Of a stretch of DNA of 44,326 bases, positions 32,765 through 40,933 are shown piece after piece (position 1 is the stretch's first letter; each line of letters starts with the position of its first letter). The translations under genes and the position numbers were made by a program. A model generated the notes under the pieces. It made no database searches and had not been told where the DNA came from. It saw only the letters and a list, made by a program, of their open reading frames with translations. Source of the stretch: an uncultured Oscillibacter sp. (GTDB taxonomy: Bacteria > Bacillota > Clostridia > Oscillospirales > Oscillospiraceae); NCBI GenBank assembly GCA_946551795.1, contig CAMNRF010000010.1:1-44326 (forward strand), read 5' to 3'.

Positions 32765-34726
32765 ATGCCCCAGATCCGCCAACTGGAGGCCCACGTGGCC
32801 GACCTGATCGCCGCCGGAGAGGTGGTGGAGCGCCCCGCCAGCGTGGTAAAGGAGCTGGTGGAGAACGCCATCGACGCCGGCTGCTCCGCTGTGGCGGTGG
32901 AGATCCGCCGGGGCGGCATGGGCCTGATCCGCGTCACCGACAACGGCTGCGGCATCGCCCCCGGCGAGCTGCCCACCGCCTTTCTCCGCCACGCCACCAG
33001 CAAGCTCCGCACGCCGGAGGACTTAGGGCGCATCGGCACCCTGGGCTTCCGGGGGGAGGCCCTGGCGGCCATCTCCGCCGTCAGCCGGGTGGAGATCCTC
33101 ACCCGGCAGCGGGGGGCAGAGCGCGGCGCCTCGCTGCGGCTGGAGGGCGGCGTGCCGGAGAGCGTGGAGGAGGCCGGGGCCCCGGAGGGCACGACGATCT
33201 CCGTGCGGGACCTCTTTTTCAACACCCCCGCCCGGCTGAAATTCATGCGGAAGGACAGCGCCGAGACCGCCGCCGTGGCGGGCCTCATGCAGCATCTGGC
33301 CCTGTCCCACCCGGACGTCTCCTTCAAGCTCGTCAAGGACGGCGCGGAGACCCTCCACACCCCCGGGGACGGAAAGCTGGCCTCCGCGGTCTACGCCGCC
33401 CTGGGCCGGGACTTCGCGAAGGGCCTTGTCCCGGTGGAGGGCCGGGGCGGGGAGGCGGCCGTCTCCGGCTTTGTCACCGCCCCCCTCCAGGGCCGGGGCT
33501 CCCGGTCCATGCAGGTGTTCTTCGTCAACGGCCGCTTCATCAAGTCCCAGCTGCTGACGGCGGCGCTGGAGGAGGGCTACCGCAACCAGATCATGAAGGG
33601 AAAATTCCCCGGCTGCGTGCTGTCCGTGACGCTGCCGGTGTCCGCGGTGGATGTCAACGTCCACCCCGCCAAAACGGCGGTGAAGTTCGCCCGGGAGCGG
33701 GAGGTCTTCGACGCCGTGTACCACACCGTGCTGGACAGCCTGGAGCGGCAGGGCGGCCCCGCTGCCCCGCCGGAGAGAGGGGCCGGGGAGACGGTGAACC
33801 CCCGGGGGGACTTCTTCCGGTCCATGGACGCCAAAACCTACCGCTCCCAGGGGGCCAGTCCCGCCCCCGCCCCGGAGAAACCGTCCCGGCCCGGCTGGAA
33901 CACGGAGTGGAGGGCCCCGGCAAAGCTCTCCGACAGCGGGGGCGGGACCCCCTTCCGGACCTCCGGCGAACGGCCCGCCGCCCCCGTGCGGGGCAGCTTC
34001 GGCGCGCCGCCCTCGGTGGTTTCCCCGCCTCCCCGGCGGGAGACGCCCGCCGTCCCGCCGCCCGCGGCGGCACCGGAACCCCCGGCGGCCCCCCGGCGGG
34101 CGCCGGTGCCCGCCATTCCGGCGGACCGGCCGGACGGCCAGCAGACGCTGGAGCCGGAGCGGGAGGCCCCCTGGCGCGTCGCCGGGGAGGTGCTCCGCAC
34201 CTACATTGTCTGCGAGAGCGCCGACGGCTGCGTCTACCTCATCGACAAGCACGCCGCCCACGAGCGGGTGAACTTCGACCGGCTGAAGGCGGCGGAGGTC
34301 CCCCCCATGCGGCAGGCCCTGCTCCAGCCTGTGGCGGCGGAGCTCAGCCGGGAGGACGGGGCGCTGCTGCTGGAAAACCTGCCTCTTCTGGAGCAGCTGG
34401 GCTTTGGCTGCGAGGACTTCGGCGGCGGCGCGGTGCTGGTGCGGGAGGTCCCGGCGGACATCGGCGCGGAGGACGTCTCCTCCACCCTGGAGGAGCTGGC
34501 GGAGAGCCTGCGGACGGGCCGCTCCCCGGAGGAGCGGCGAGAGAAGGCGCTGCACACCATGGCCTGCAAGGCCGCCATCAAGGGCGGCTGGACCAGTGAC
34601 CCGGCGGAGCTGCGGGCGCTGGTGGAGAAGGTGCAGAGCGGTGAGGTGAAGTACTGCCCCCACGGCCGCCCTGTGGCGGTGAAGCTCACCAAATATGACC
34701 TGGAGAAGATGTTCAAGCGGGCATAG
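32765..34726 (+). CDS. mutL: DNA mismatch repair protein MutL
   Basis: 653 residues. N-terminal GHKL ATPase: VADLIAAGEVVERPASVVKELVENAIDAG (motif I), DNGCGI (motif II), GFRGEAL (motif III). The middle (about 340-460) is a long Pro/Ala-rich linker. The C-terminal endonuclease/dimer domain has DKHAAHERVNFD, the metal-binding motif with Lys and a final Asp where DQHA(X)2E(X)4E is typical, and ends with ACKAAIKGG and CPHGRPV. ATG 32765 is preferred to GTG 32756, having GAGG at 8-9 bases. MutL licenses strand incision after MutS recognition. Confidence 0.96.
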   Translation: MPQIRQLEAHVADLIAAGEVVERPASVVKELVENAIDAGCSAVAVEIRRGGMGLIRVTDNGCGIAPGELPTAFLRHATSKLRTPEDLGRIGTLGFRGEALAAISAVSRVEILTRQRGAERGASLRLEGGVPESVEEAGAPEGTTISVRDLFFNTPARLKFMRKDSAETAAVAGLMQHLALSHPDVSFKLVKDGAETLHTPGDGKLASAVYAALGRDFAKGLVPVEGRGGEAAVSGFVTAPLQGRGSRSMQVFFVNGRFIKSQLLTAALEEGYRNQIMKGKFPGCVLSVTLPVSAVDVNVHPAKTAVKFAREREVFDAVYHTVLDSLERQGGPAAPPERGAGETVNPRGDFFRSMDAKTYRSQGASPAPAPEKPSRPGWNTEWRAPAKLSDSGGGTPFRTSGERPAAPVRGSFGAPPSVVSPPPRRETPAVPPPAAAPEPPAAPRRAPVPAIPADRPDGQQTLEPEREAPWRVAGEVLRTYIVCESADGCVYLIDKHAAHERVNFDRLKAAEVPPMRQALLQPVAAELSREDGALLLENLPLLEQLGFGCEDFGGGAVLVREVPADIGAEDVSSTLEELAESLRTGRSPEERREKALHTMACKAAIKGGWTSDPAELRALVEKVQSGEVKYCPHGRPVAVKLTKYDLEKMFKRA

Positions 34727-34785
34727 CAGGGAGCAGCTTCCCCTGCTCCCAAACCAGCCGCCCCACTCAGACAGGAGGTGCCCCC

Positions 34786-34977
34786 ATGGCGAAAAAGGAC
34801 CACCGCTTTCTCGAACAATACAGCCAGAGCACATTTGCCACAGAGACCAAGATCCTGGTGGACCGGCAGACCGGGGTGAACTACCTCTTCCACCACGCCG
34901 GTTACGCCGGGGGCCTGACGCCCCTGCTGGACCGGGAGGGAAAGCCCGTCGTCACCACGGTGCTGGACGAGGACTGA
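34786..34977 (+). CDS. Small DUF6440-like protein
   Basis: 63 residues: RFLEQYSQ, TKILVDRQTGVNYLFHHAGYAGGLTPLLDREGKPV. The VDxxTGVNYLF...GYAGGLTPLLD block is that of the DUF6440 family, small proteins of Firmicutes with no known function. ACAGGAGGTG precedes the ATG. It lies between mutL and miaA and is probably co-transcribed with them. Confidence 0.8.
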   Translation: MAKKDHRFLEQYSQSTFATETKILVDRQTGVNYLFHHAGYAGGLTPLLDREGKPVVTTVLDED

Positions 34978-35039
34978 TATGAAATTTTTTATCTCGGCCG
35001 CCCTGCCGCCGCGTGGCCCCCGGCCCGGAGGTTCTGACC

Positions 35040-35984
35040 ATGGGCGGTAAGATTGTCTGCGTCGTGGGCCCCACCGCCTGCGGCAAGACCACCCTTGGGG
35101 TGGCGCTGGCGAAGCAGTACCATGGCGAGGTGGTCTCCGCCGACTCCATGCAGATCTACAGGGGGCTCACCATCGGCACCGCCGCCCCCACCGAGGCGGA
35201 GATGGACGGCGTTCCCCACCACATGGTGGCCGTGGCGGACGTGGAGGAGCGGTGGTCCGCCGCCCGGTACGCCCAGGCCGCCATTCCCGTCGTCGACGGC
35301 ATCCTGGCCCGGGGGAGGCTCCCCATCCTGGTGGGGGGCACCGGGCTGTGGCTGGACGCCGTGGTCCGGGGCCACGGCTTTGCCGCCGGCAGCGCCGGGG
35401 GCGCCGTCCGGCGGCAGCTCCAGGCCCGGCTGGAGCAGGAGGGCATCGCCCCCCTGCTGGAGGAGCTGCGGCGGGTGGACCCGGCGGCGGCGGAGCGGCT
35501 GCACCCGTCGGACGAGAAGCGCGTCCTCCGGGCGCTGGAGGTCTATCTGGAGACGGGGAGGACCATCACCGCCCACAACGAGGCCACCCGCGCCCTGCCC
35601 CCCCGGTACGACGCCGTGTGGATCGGCCTCCAGTTCGCCGATCGGGAGGACATGCGGGCCCTCATCGACCGCCGGGTGGACGCCATGGCGGAGGCGGGCC
35701 TTCTGGAGGAGGCCCGGACCCTGCTGGAGCGCCGCCTCCCCCGGGACGCCACCTGTATGCAGGCCATCGGCTACAAGGAGTTCCTGGGAGTGCTGGAGGG
35801 CACGCGCACGGAGGCGGAGGCCGTGGAGGAGATCAAGCTCCGCTCCCGGCAGTACGCCAAGCGGCAGCTGACGTGGCTCAGGCGGAATCCGGACATCCAC
35901 TGGATCTACTGGGAAAAAAAGCGGGATTTTGCGAAAGCCCTACAGATTTCGACGGAAATCCTGTCCGCCGCCGGCGTATGCTAA
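35040..35984 (+). CDS. miaA: tRNA dimethylallyltransferase MiaA
   Basis: 314 residues. It adds the dimethylallyl group to A37 of tRNA, the substrate for MiaB. P-loop VVGPTACGKTTLG (about 9-16), DSMQIYRGL, GGTGLWLDAV and the C-terminal RRQYAKRQLTWLR with the substrate-channel residues are all present. GGAGG lies before ATG 35040; the frame opens 27 bases earlier but without a site. Followed by hfq, the usual partner. Confidence 0.96.
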   Translation: MGGKIVCVVGPTACGKTTLGVALAKQYHGEVVSADSMQIYRGLTIGTAAPTEAEMDGVPHHMVAVADVEERWSAARYAQAAIPVVDGILARGRLPILVGGTGLWLDAVVRGHGFAAGSAGGAVRRQLQARLEQEGIAPLLEELRRVDPAAAERLHPSDEKRVLRALEVYLETGRTITAHNEATRALPPRYDAVWIGLQFADREDMRALIDRRVDAMAEAGLLEEARTLLERRLPRDATCMQAIGYKEFLGVLEGTRTEAEAVEEIKLRSRQYAKRQLTWLRRNPDIHWIYWEKKRDFAKALQISTEILSAAGVC

Positions 35985-36041
35985 CGGCAGGCGGACGTAC
36001 ATAACACCCTGTCCGCCACAAAGAAAAAAGGAGCGGACAGT

Positions 36042-36272
36042 ATGCAGACAAAAGCCAATTTACAGGACCTCTTCCTCCTCAGGGCCAGACGGGACAAGCT
36101 CCCGGTCACCATGTTCTTGATGAACGGCTTCCAGATGCGGGGCGTCATCACGGGCTTCGACGCCTTCGTGGTGGTCCTGGACAGCGACGGCAGGCAGCAG
36201 GTCATCTACAAGCACGCCATCTCCACCATCGCCCCCGCCAGGCCCGTGGACCTGGCGGAGACAGAACTCTGA
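36042..36272 (+). CDS. hfq: RNA chaperone Hfq
   Basis: 76 residues. Sm1 motif: [40 protein letters not shown]; Sm2 motif: [11 protein letters not shown]. It forms a hexamer that binds U-rich and A-rich RNA and helps sRNA-mRNA pairing. A DGRQ insertion-like loop and a short acidic tail (AETEL) differ from the E. coli protein, which has a long disordered tail. AGGAG before the ATG. In the standard Clostridia place after miaA. Confidence 0.95.
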   Translation: MQTKANLQDLFLLRARRDKLPVTMFLMNGFQMRGVITGFDAFVVVLDSDGRQQVIYKHAISTIAPARPVDLAETEL

Positions 36273-36333
36273 CGACGGCGCCCCGCGGGATGCCATCCCC
36301 GCGGGGCGGAGACAGAACACAAGGAGACCCCCT

Positions 36334-37584
36334 ATGAAGAGCACCTCTTTCACCACCAGGATTCTGATGCTCCTGGTCTGCCTGGGTGTGGCGGTCTATT
36401 TCGGCTACCAGTCCCTGCGCTATCTGGACGACCCCCTGACCACCACCGTGGCCTACGGATACACGGTGGACGAGACCGTGGACGCCTCCGGCTACGTGGT
36501 CCGCAGCGAGCGGGTGCTGGAGGACGACGCCAGCGGCCTGCTGCGGCTGAGCCGCTCAGAGGGGGAGCGGGTCAGCGCGGGGGGCACGGTGGCGGCGGTC
36601 TACGCCGACCAGGCCTCCCTGGACCGGCAGAACGAGATCGACGCCCTGGAGGCCAGAATCGAACAGCTGGAATACGTCCAGAGTGCCTCCCTCAGCTACG
36701 AGGCCTCCGCCAAGCTGGACAGCCAGATCACCCAGGACCTGCTGGCGGTGCGCGCCGCCCTGGCGGCGGGGCGGCTGGACACGGTGGAAAGCCGGGGCGG
36801 CGAGCTGCGGGCCCTGGTGATGAAGCGGGACTACACCTACTCCGGCGAGGACCTGGACGGGCAGCTGGAGTCCCTGCGCCAGGAGCTCCAGGACCTGCGC
36901 CGCCAGACGGCGGGCTCCACCCGGCGGATCACCGCTCCGGTGTCCGGGCTCTACTCCGCCGTGGTGGACGGCTATGAGTCCGTGCTGACGCCGGAGAGCA
37001 TCCTGGAGATGTCCCCCTCCCAGCTCAGCGCCGTCCAGCCGGACAGCGCCGCCTCCTCCCACGTGGGCAAGCTGATCCTGGGGGACAGCTGGTACTACGC
37101 CGCCTCCCTGCGCTCCGGCGAGATCCGGGACATCCGGGAGGCCGGCAGCGTCTCCCTGCGGTTTTCCAAGGATGTGGCCCGGGACCTGGACGTGACCGTC
37201 CAGTCTGTGGGCTGGGAGGAGAACGGCCGCTCCGTGGTGGTCTTTCAGGGGAAGTACGACCTGGCCCAGCTGACGCTGCTGCGCCAGCAGAGCGCGGAGA
37301 TCATCCTGAACACCATGACCGGCATCCGGGTGCCCCAGGAGGCCCTGCGGGTGGTGCCCCAGACCGTCACCGGCGAGGACGAGGTCCAGCGGGAGGTTCA
37401 AACCACCGGCGTGTTCTGCGTGGTGGGGGTGAAGGCCGTCTTCAAGCCTGTGAAGGTGCTGTACAGCGGGGAGGGCTTCGTGCTGGTCCAGCCCGCCTCC
37501 ACGGAGCGAAAGCACGTCTTCCGCGCCGGGGACGAGGTCATCGTCACGGCCAGGGATCTCTACGACGGAAAGGTCGTGGGATGA
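36334..37584 (+). CDS. HlyD-like membrane-fusion protein
   Basis: 416 residues. One N-terminal membrane helix (about 9-27) anchors a mainly extracytoplasmic protein: a half-lipoyl (biotin-like) region VDASGYVVRSERVL..., a coiled coil (about 100-200) and the second half ITAPVSGLYSAVVDGYE, then a beta-barrel-like C-terminal part. This is the HlyD/periplasmic-adaptor architecture. No transporter lies beside it; in many Clostridia a protein like this precedes yggS-sepF-divIVA, so a cell-envelope or division-linked role is more likely than drug export. AGGAG lies upstream of the ATG. Confidence 0.82.
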   Translation: MKSTSFTTRILMLLVCLGVAVYFGYQSLRYLDDPLTTTVAYGYTVDETVDASGYVVRSERVLEDDASGLLRLSRSEGERVSAGGTVAAVYADQASLDRQNEIDALEARIEQLEYVQSASLSYEASAKLDSQITQDLLAVRAALAAGRLDTVESRGGELRALVMKRDYTYSGEDLDGQLESLRQELQDLRRQTAGSTRRITAPVSGLYSAVVDGYESVLTPESILEMSPSQLSAVQPDSAASSHVGKLILGDSWYYAASLRSGEIRDIREAGSVSLRFSKDVARDLDVTVQSVGWEENGRSVVVFQGKYDLAQLTLLRQQSAEIILNTMTGIRVPQEALRVVPQTVTGEDEVQREVQTTGVFCVVGVKAVFKPVKVLYSGEGFVLVQPASTERKHVFRAGDEVIVTARDLYDGKVVG

Positions 37585-37661
37585 GCGCCCCGCTTCCCGC
37601 GGACCCTGCGGTCCGCCGGGAAGCACGTCGGTTATATCATAGAGAGAGGATGGAACAGCCT

Positions 37662-38357
37662 ATGTCCATTGCGGAGAACATCGCCCGGGTGCGGGCGGAG
37701 CTGGCGGACGCCGCCAGAGAGGCCGGCCGCCGGCCGGAGGAGATCCTCCTGGTGGGGGCCAGCAAGATGAACGACGCCGCGGCCTGCCGGGAGGCCATCG
37801 CCGCCGGCGTCGACGCCCTGGGGGAGAACCGGGTGCAGGAGATGGTGCAAAAGCTCTCGGAGCACGCCTACGACGGCGCGCCCCTGCACTTCATCGGCCA
37901 TCTCCAGCGCAACAAGGTCAACAAGGTGGTGGGAGCGGCCGCCCTGATCCAGTCCGTGGGGTCCCTCGCCCTGCTGGACGAGATCGAGAAGACCGCCGCC
38001 CGGCTGGACCTCCGGCAGGACATCCTGCTGGAGGTGAACATCGGCGGCGAGGCGGCCAAGAGCGGCTTTGCCCCCGGGGACCTCTCCGCCGCGGCGGAGG
38101 CCGCCCTCTCCCGGGACCACGTGCGGGTGCGGGGCCTCATGACCATCCCCCCGGCGGACGCGGACCAGGCGGCCAATATGCGGTATTTTCAGGAAGTTCA
38201 TACACTTTATGTTGACATCAACGAAAAGTTGTTCCATAATGAACTAAAGTATCTCTCCATGGGCATGAGCGGCGACTACGCCGACGCCGTCCGCGCCGGC
38301 GCCACCATGGTCCGGGTGGGCACCGCCATCTTCGGCGCCCGGAACTATGCCCTTTGA
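37662..38357 (+). CDS. yggS: PLP-binding homeostasis protein YggS (YlmE)
   Basis: 231 residues; fold-type III PLP protein without known catalytic activity that keeps pyridoxal phosphate and amino-acid pools in balance. PLP Lys35 in LVGASKMND (ASK instead of the common VSK), LGENRVQE, HFIGHLQRNKV, and the end MGMSGDYADAVRAGATMVRVGTAIFG are all typical. ATG 37662 gives the usual N-terminus; an ATG at 37650 is possible but sits against the AGAGAGG site. It precedes sepF as ylmE does in Bacillus. Confidence 0.93.
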   Translation: MSIAENIARVRAELADAAREAGRRPEEILLVGASKMNDAAACREAIAAGVDALGENRVQEMVQKLSEHAYDGAPLHFIGHLQRNKVNKVVGAAALIQSVGSLALLDEIEKTAARLDLRQDILLEVNIGGEAAKSGFAPGDLSAAAEAALSRDHVRVRGLMTIPPADADQAANMRYFQEVHTLYVDINEKLFHNELKYLSMGMSGDYADAVRAGATMVRVGTAIFGARNYAL

Positions 38358-38403
38358 CCGCGCTCCCCCGGCGCAGAGCCGCCCCGGAGCGGGCTTTGAT
38401 GCC

Positions 38404-38501
38404 AGAACTTGTTAAAAGGGTTAAAAAACTTTTTAACTTTTTTATAGCGCCGAAGGCGCGGCAAGTTCTTATGAGACACATTTTGCGCCGTTTTCGGCGC
38501 A
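38404..38501. repeat. Copy B of the 102-bp three-hairpin repeat (inverted to copy A)
   Basis: Closing stem AGAACTTG (38404-38411) and CAAGTTCT (38462-38469) around an A/T-rich hairpin and GCGCC-GAA-GGCGC, then TATGAGACACATTTTGCGCC and a 7-bp stem with loop TTTT (38484-38501). It is the reverse complement of 24146-24247 with few changes. It ends just before the sepF ribosome-binding site GAGGAGG. Confidence 0.9.
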
Positions 38502-38517
38502 CTGAGGAGGCTTTGCC

Positions 38518-38952
38518 ATGAGCATTATCGACGAGCTGAAAAAATGGACCCATCCCTACGAGGACGAGGACGACGACTTTGAGGACTTCGAGGAGCCCGC
38601 CCGCCGGGACGAGTTTGAGGACCGCCGCGGCAAGTACGACGACCGCCGGGGCAAGGTGGTGAACATCCACGCCACCACCCAGCTGAAGGTGGTGCTGGTG
38701 AAGCCGGAGCGGTTTGAGAACGCCTCCGAGATCGCCGACCATCTGAAGGACAAGCGCACGGTGGTGCTGAACCTGGAGTCCACCAACAAGGACATCGCCC
38801 GCCGCCTGATCGACTTTCTCTCGGGCGTGGCCTACGCCGGAGAGGGCAAGATCAAGAAGGTGGCCGCCAATACATACATCATCACGCCCTACCACGTGGA
38901 CATCGAGGGCGATCTCATCGACGAGCTGGAGAACAACGGACTGTATTTCTAA
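38518..38952 (+). CDS. sepF: Cell division protein SepF
   Basis: 144 residues. An amphipathic membrane-targeting start (MSIIDELKKWTH), an acidic/basic linker (EDEDDDFEDFEEP, RRGKYDDRRGK), then the SepF core: KVVLVKPERFENASEIADHLKDKRTVVLNLESTNKDIARRLIDFLSGVAYA. SepF bundles FtsZ and anchors it to the membrane. GAGGAGG lies directly after the repeat at 38404-38501, so the repeat sits in the 5' leader. divIVA follows 36 bases later. Confidence 0.95.
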   Translation: MSIIDELKKWTHPYEDEDDDFEDFEEPARRDEFEDRRGKYDDRRGKVVNIHATTQLKVVLVKPERFENASEIADHLKDKRTVVLNLESTNKDIARRLIDFLSGVAYAGEGKIKKVAANTYIITPYHVDIEGDLIDELENNGLYF

Positions 38953-38988
38953 GGAAACAGAGCAGCACTGACAGGGGGTATTGCTGGA

Positions 38989-39705
38989 ATGCTGACACCG
39001 CAGGAAGTCTCCTCCCACGCCTTTACCAAGGGGCTCATGGGCGGGTACAACATGGCCATGGTGGATGAGTTTTTGGACGAGCTCACCGACGACTACACGG
39101 CGCTGTACAAGGAAAACGCGGCGCTGAAAGCCAAGCTGAAGGTTCTGGTGGAGAAGGTGGAGGACTACCGCGCCACGGAGGACTCCATGCGCGCCACCCT
39201 CCTCACCGCTCAGAAGATGGCGGACTCCATCGTCCGGGAGGCCGAGGCCCGGCGGGACAACCTCCTGGCCCAGGCGGAGGCGGACGCCCGGGACCGCATC
39301 GCCCAGATCCAGCGGGAGGTGGAGACGGCGGAGGAGCGCCTGCGCCAGGGGCAGCGGGAGCTGGCCCAGTTCATCTCCTCCGTCCAGAGCGTGTGCAGCC
39401 AGGAGTTGAAATTCCTGGAGGAGCTGCCCCAGCTGCCGGCGGACATCCCCGTGCCGGCCCAGGAGATCAGAGAGACGGTGACGGCCTCCTTCGCCGAGCC
39501 CCCGGCCTCCCCGGTGCCGGAGACGGCGCCGCCCCCGGCCGCGGAGGTCTCCCCCCCGGCGGAGCCCGCCCCGGAGGAGGACCCCTATCCCGAGGGGGAC
39601 CCCTTCGCCAAAGAGCCGGAGGAGCCCCTGGAGGCCACCCGCCGCATCCGGTTCGACAAGCTGGACGACCTGAAATTCGGCCCCAACTACACCAGCGGAA
39701 ATTAA
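38989..39705 (+). CDS. divIVA: DivIVA domain-containing protein
   Basis: 238 residues. The N-terminal lipid-binding DivIVA domain (LTPQEVSSHAFTKGLMGGYNMAMVDEFLDEL, 2-32) is followed by a coiled coil (about 33-145). The C-terminal 90 residues are Pro/Glu-rich and disordered (AEPPASPVPETAPPPAAEVS), ending with a short conserved-looking block RIRFDKLDDLKFG. DivIVA recognises curved membrane at poles and septa. AGGGGG lies before the ATG. It is the last gene of the sepF unit. Confidence 0.92.
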   Translation: MLTPQEVSSHAFTKGLMGGYNMAMVDEFLDELTDDYTALYKENAALKAKLKVLVEKVEDYRATEDSMRATLLTAQKMADSIVREAEARRDNLLAQAEADARDRIAQIQREVETAEERLRQGQRELAQFISSVQSVCSQELKFLEELPQLPADIPVPAQEIRETVTASFAEPPASPVPETAPPPAAEVSPPAEPAPEEDPYPEGDPFAKEPEEPLEATRRIRFDKLDDLKFGPNYTSGN

Positions 39706-39714
39706 AAATGTCTC

Positions 39715-39780
39715 GGTTTTCAAAACGCACAGCGTTTTGAAAACCTGCCGCTTCGCGGCGCGAACGCCCGCTGCGCGGGC
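39715..39780. repeat. Three hairpins in tandem after divIVA
   Basis: A perfect 14-bp stem GGTTTTCAAAACGC/GCGTTTTGAAAACC (loop ACA, 39715-39745), then GCCGC-TTC-GCGGC (39747-39759) and GCCCGC-TGC-GCGGGC (39766-39780). No U-run follows directly. A further palindrome TCGAGG...CCTCGA lies at about 39803-39826. The style matches the two repeat families but I see no second copy in the window. Confidence 0.75.
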
Positions 39781-39891
39781 ATCCGCAGACATTCGATCTG
39801 GTTCGAGGCGGGCACCGCCCCCTCGAGCTCCCCCGCTTTACTGGAGGTCTGTTTTTTTCTATACGTCAAGTGTGCAACATTACACGATCTC

Positions 39892-39920
39892 AAAAAGCGG
39901 CTCAAAAGAGCCGCTTTTTT
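39892..39920 (+). terminator. Intrinsic terminator immediately before the HAD gene ribosome-binding site
   Basis: AAAAAGCGGCTC, loop AAAA, GAGCCGC and TTTTTT form a strong terminator. The site GAGGGAGGG and ATG 39938 follow within 18 bases, leaving no room for a promoter between. A GTCTG-TTTTTTT run at 39847-39858 precedes it. It could end the sepF-divIVA transcript and also act as an attenuator for the HAD gene. Confidence 0.85.
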
Positions 39921-39937
39921 CAGAGGGAGGGACGGCC

Positions 39938-40819
39938 ATGGCAAAGGAGCGGCCCATCATCGCGTTTCTCTACGACTTTGACAAGACGCTGTGCACCACC
40001 GACATGCAGGACTACGCCTTCATCCCAAGCCTTGGCATGACCCCGGCGGAGTTCTGGGCGGAGGCCAACGGCTTCGGCCGCCGCAACCGCATCGACGGGA
40101 TTCTCGCCTATATGTACACCATGCTCCGGGAGGCGGAGCGGAAGCATCTGCCCTTCACCCGGGCGGACCTGGTGGACAAGGGGCGGGACATCGTGTTCTT
40201 CCCCGGCGTGGAGGGCTGGTTTGACCGGATCAACCGCTACGGCGAGCAGCTGGGGGTCCAGGTGGAGCACTACATCATCTCCTCCGGCCTGCGGGAGATC
40301 ATCGAGGGCTCCTCCATCAGCGCCGCGTTCAAGGAGATCTACGCCAGCGAGTTCTACTACGACGAAAACGGCGTGCCGGTGTGGCCCAAGCTGGCGGTGA
40401 ACTTCACCGCCAAGACCCAGTTCGTCTACCGGATCAACAAGGGCGTGCTGGACGTGTCCGACGACAAGACCCTCAACGACTCCATGCCCGACGACAGCAA
40501 GCGGGTGCCCTTCCCCAACATGGTCTACATGGGGGACGGCCTCTCGGACGTGCCCTGCATGAAGATGATGCGGGCCTACGGCGGCCAGGCCATCGCCGTG
40601 TACCAGGAGGGGAACCGCCAGGGGGTGGAGGACCTGCTGGCCAAGGGCCGGGTGGACTTCATCTTCCCGGCGGACTACAGCGAGGGCACGGCCCTGGACA
40701 CCACGGTGAAGCACATCATCCAGAAGATGGCCATCGCGGACCTGCTGTGGGAGGAGAACGCCCAGCAGCTGCGCTTCATCGGCGGGGACGTGCTCCCCAA
40801 CCAGGTGGGCCTGTTCTGA
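39938..40819 (+). CDS. HAD-superfamily phosphatase (phosphoserine-phosphatase-like)
   Basis: 293 residues. Motif I FLYDFDKTLCTTDMQ (Asp14, Asp16), a helical cap up to about 90, motif II HYIISSGLREI, a Lys in AKTQFVYRINKG, and the acidic motif VYMGDGLSDVPCMKMM. This is the subclass IB pattern of SerB-like enzymes, but the protein is longer than SerB and its cap differs; the substrate is unknown. GAGGGAGGG before ATG 39938; a longer open frame upstream runs through the hairpins and is not used. A strong terminator lies on each side, so the gene is a unit of its own. Confidence 0.9.
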   Translation: MAKERPIIAFLYDFDKTLCTTDMQDYAFIPSLGMTPAEFWAEANGFGRRNRIDGILAYMYTMLREAERKHLPFTRADLVDKGRDIVFFPGVEGWFDRINRYGEQLGVQVEHYIISSGLREIIEGSSISAAFKEIYASEFYYDENGVPVWPKLAVNFTAKTQFVYRINKGVLDVSDDKTLNDSMPDDSKRVPFPNMVYMGDGLSDVPCMKMMRAYGGQAIAVYQEGNRQGVEDLLAKGRVDFIFPADYSEGTALDTTVKHIIQKMAIADLLWEENAQQLRFIGGDVLPNQVGLF

Positions 40820-40830
40820 GACGAACCCAA

Positions 40831-40858
40831 AGGCGGGCGTGAAACGCCCGCCTTTTTT
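40831..40858 (+). terminator. Terminator of the HAD gene
   Basis: A 10-bp perfect stem AGGCGGGCGT/ACGCCCGCCT with loop GAA, followed by TTTTT, 11 bases after the stop. Confidence 0.93.
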
Positions 40859-40861
40859 CTC

Positions 40862-40890
40862 TTTACAAACCGTAACCCTTTTGGTAAACT
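40862..40890 (+). promoter_or_regulatory. Promoter of the XRE-MBOAT unit
   Basis: TTTACA (40862-40867) and TAAACT (40885-40890) at 17-bp spacing. The small inverted repeat TATAC-CCTGC-GTATA (40890-40904) lies at the expected transcription start and may be an operator for the regulator encoded next. Confidence 0.7.
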
Positions 40891-40933
40891 ATACCCTGCG
40901 TATAGAAAAGATTCCCCCAAAGGAGAGAGAACT

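Noticed and set aside
30992..32992. Minus-strand open frame of 666 codons
   Set aside because: Antisense to the CPBP, AEC and mutL genes; its His/Gly/Gln-rich translation is typical of a shadow frame in GC-rich coding DNA.
33023..34834. Minus-strand open frame of 603 codons
   Set aside because: Lies antisense over mutL; low-complexity Gly/Arg/Pro composition, no ribosome-binding site.
39790..39850. tRNA-like stretch (GGTTCGAGGC with a following stem)
   Set aside because: The T-loop-like sequence lies in a palindrome and no acceptor or anticodon stem can be built around it.
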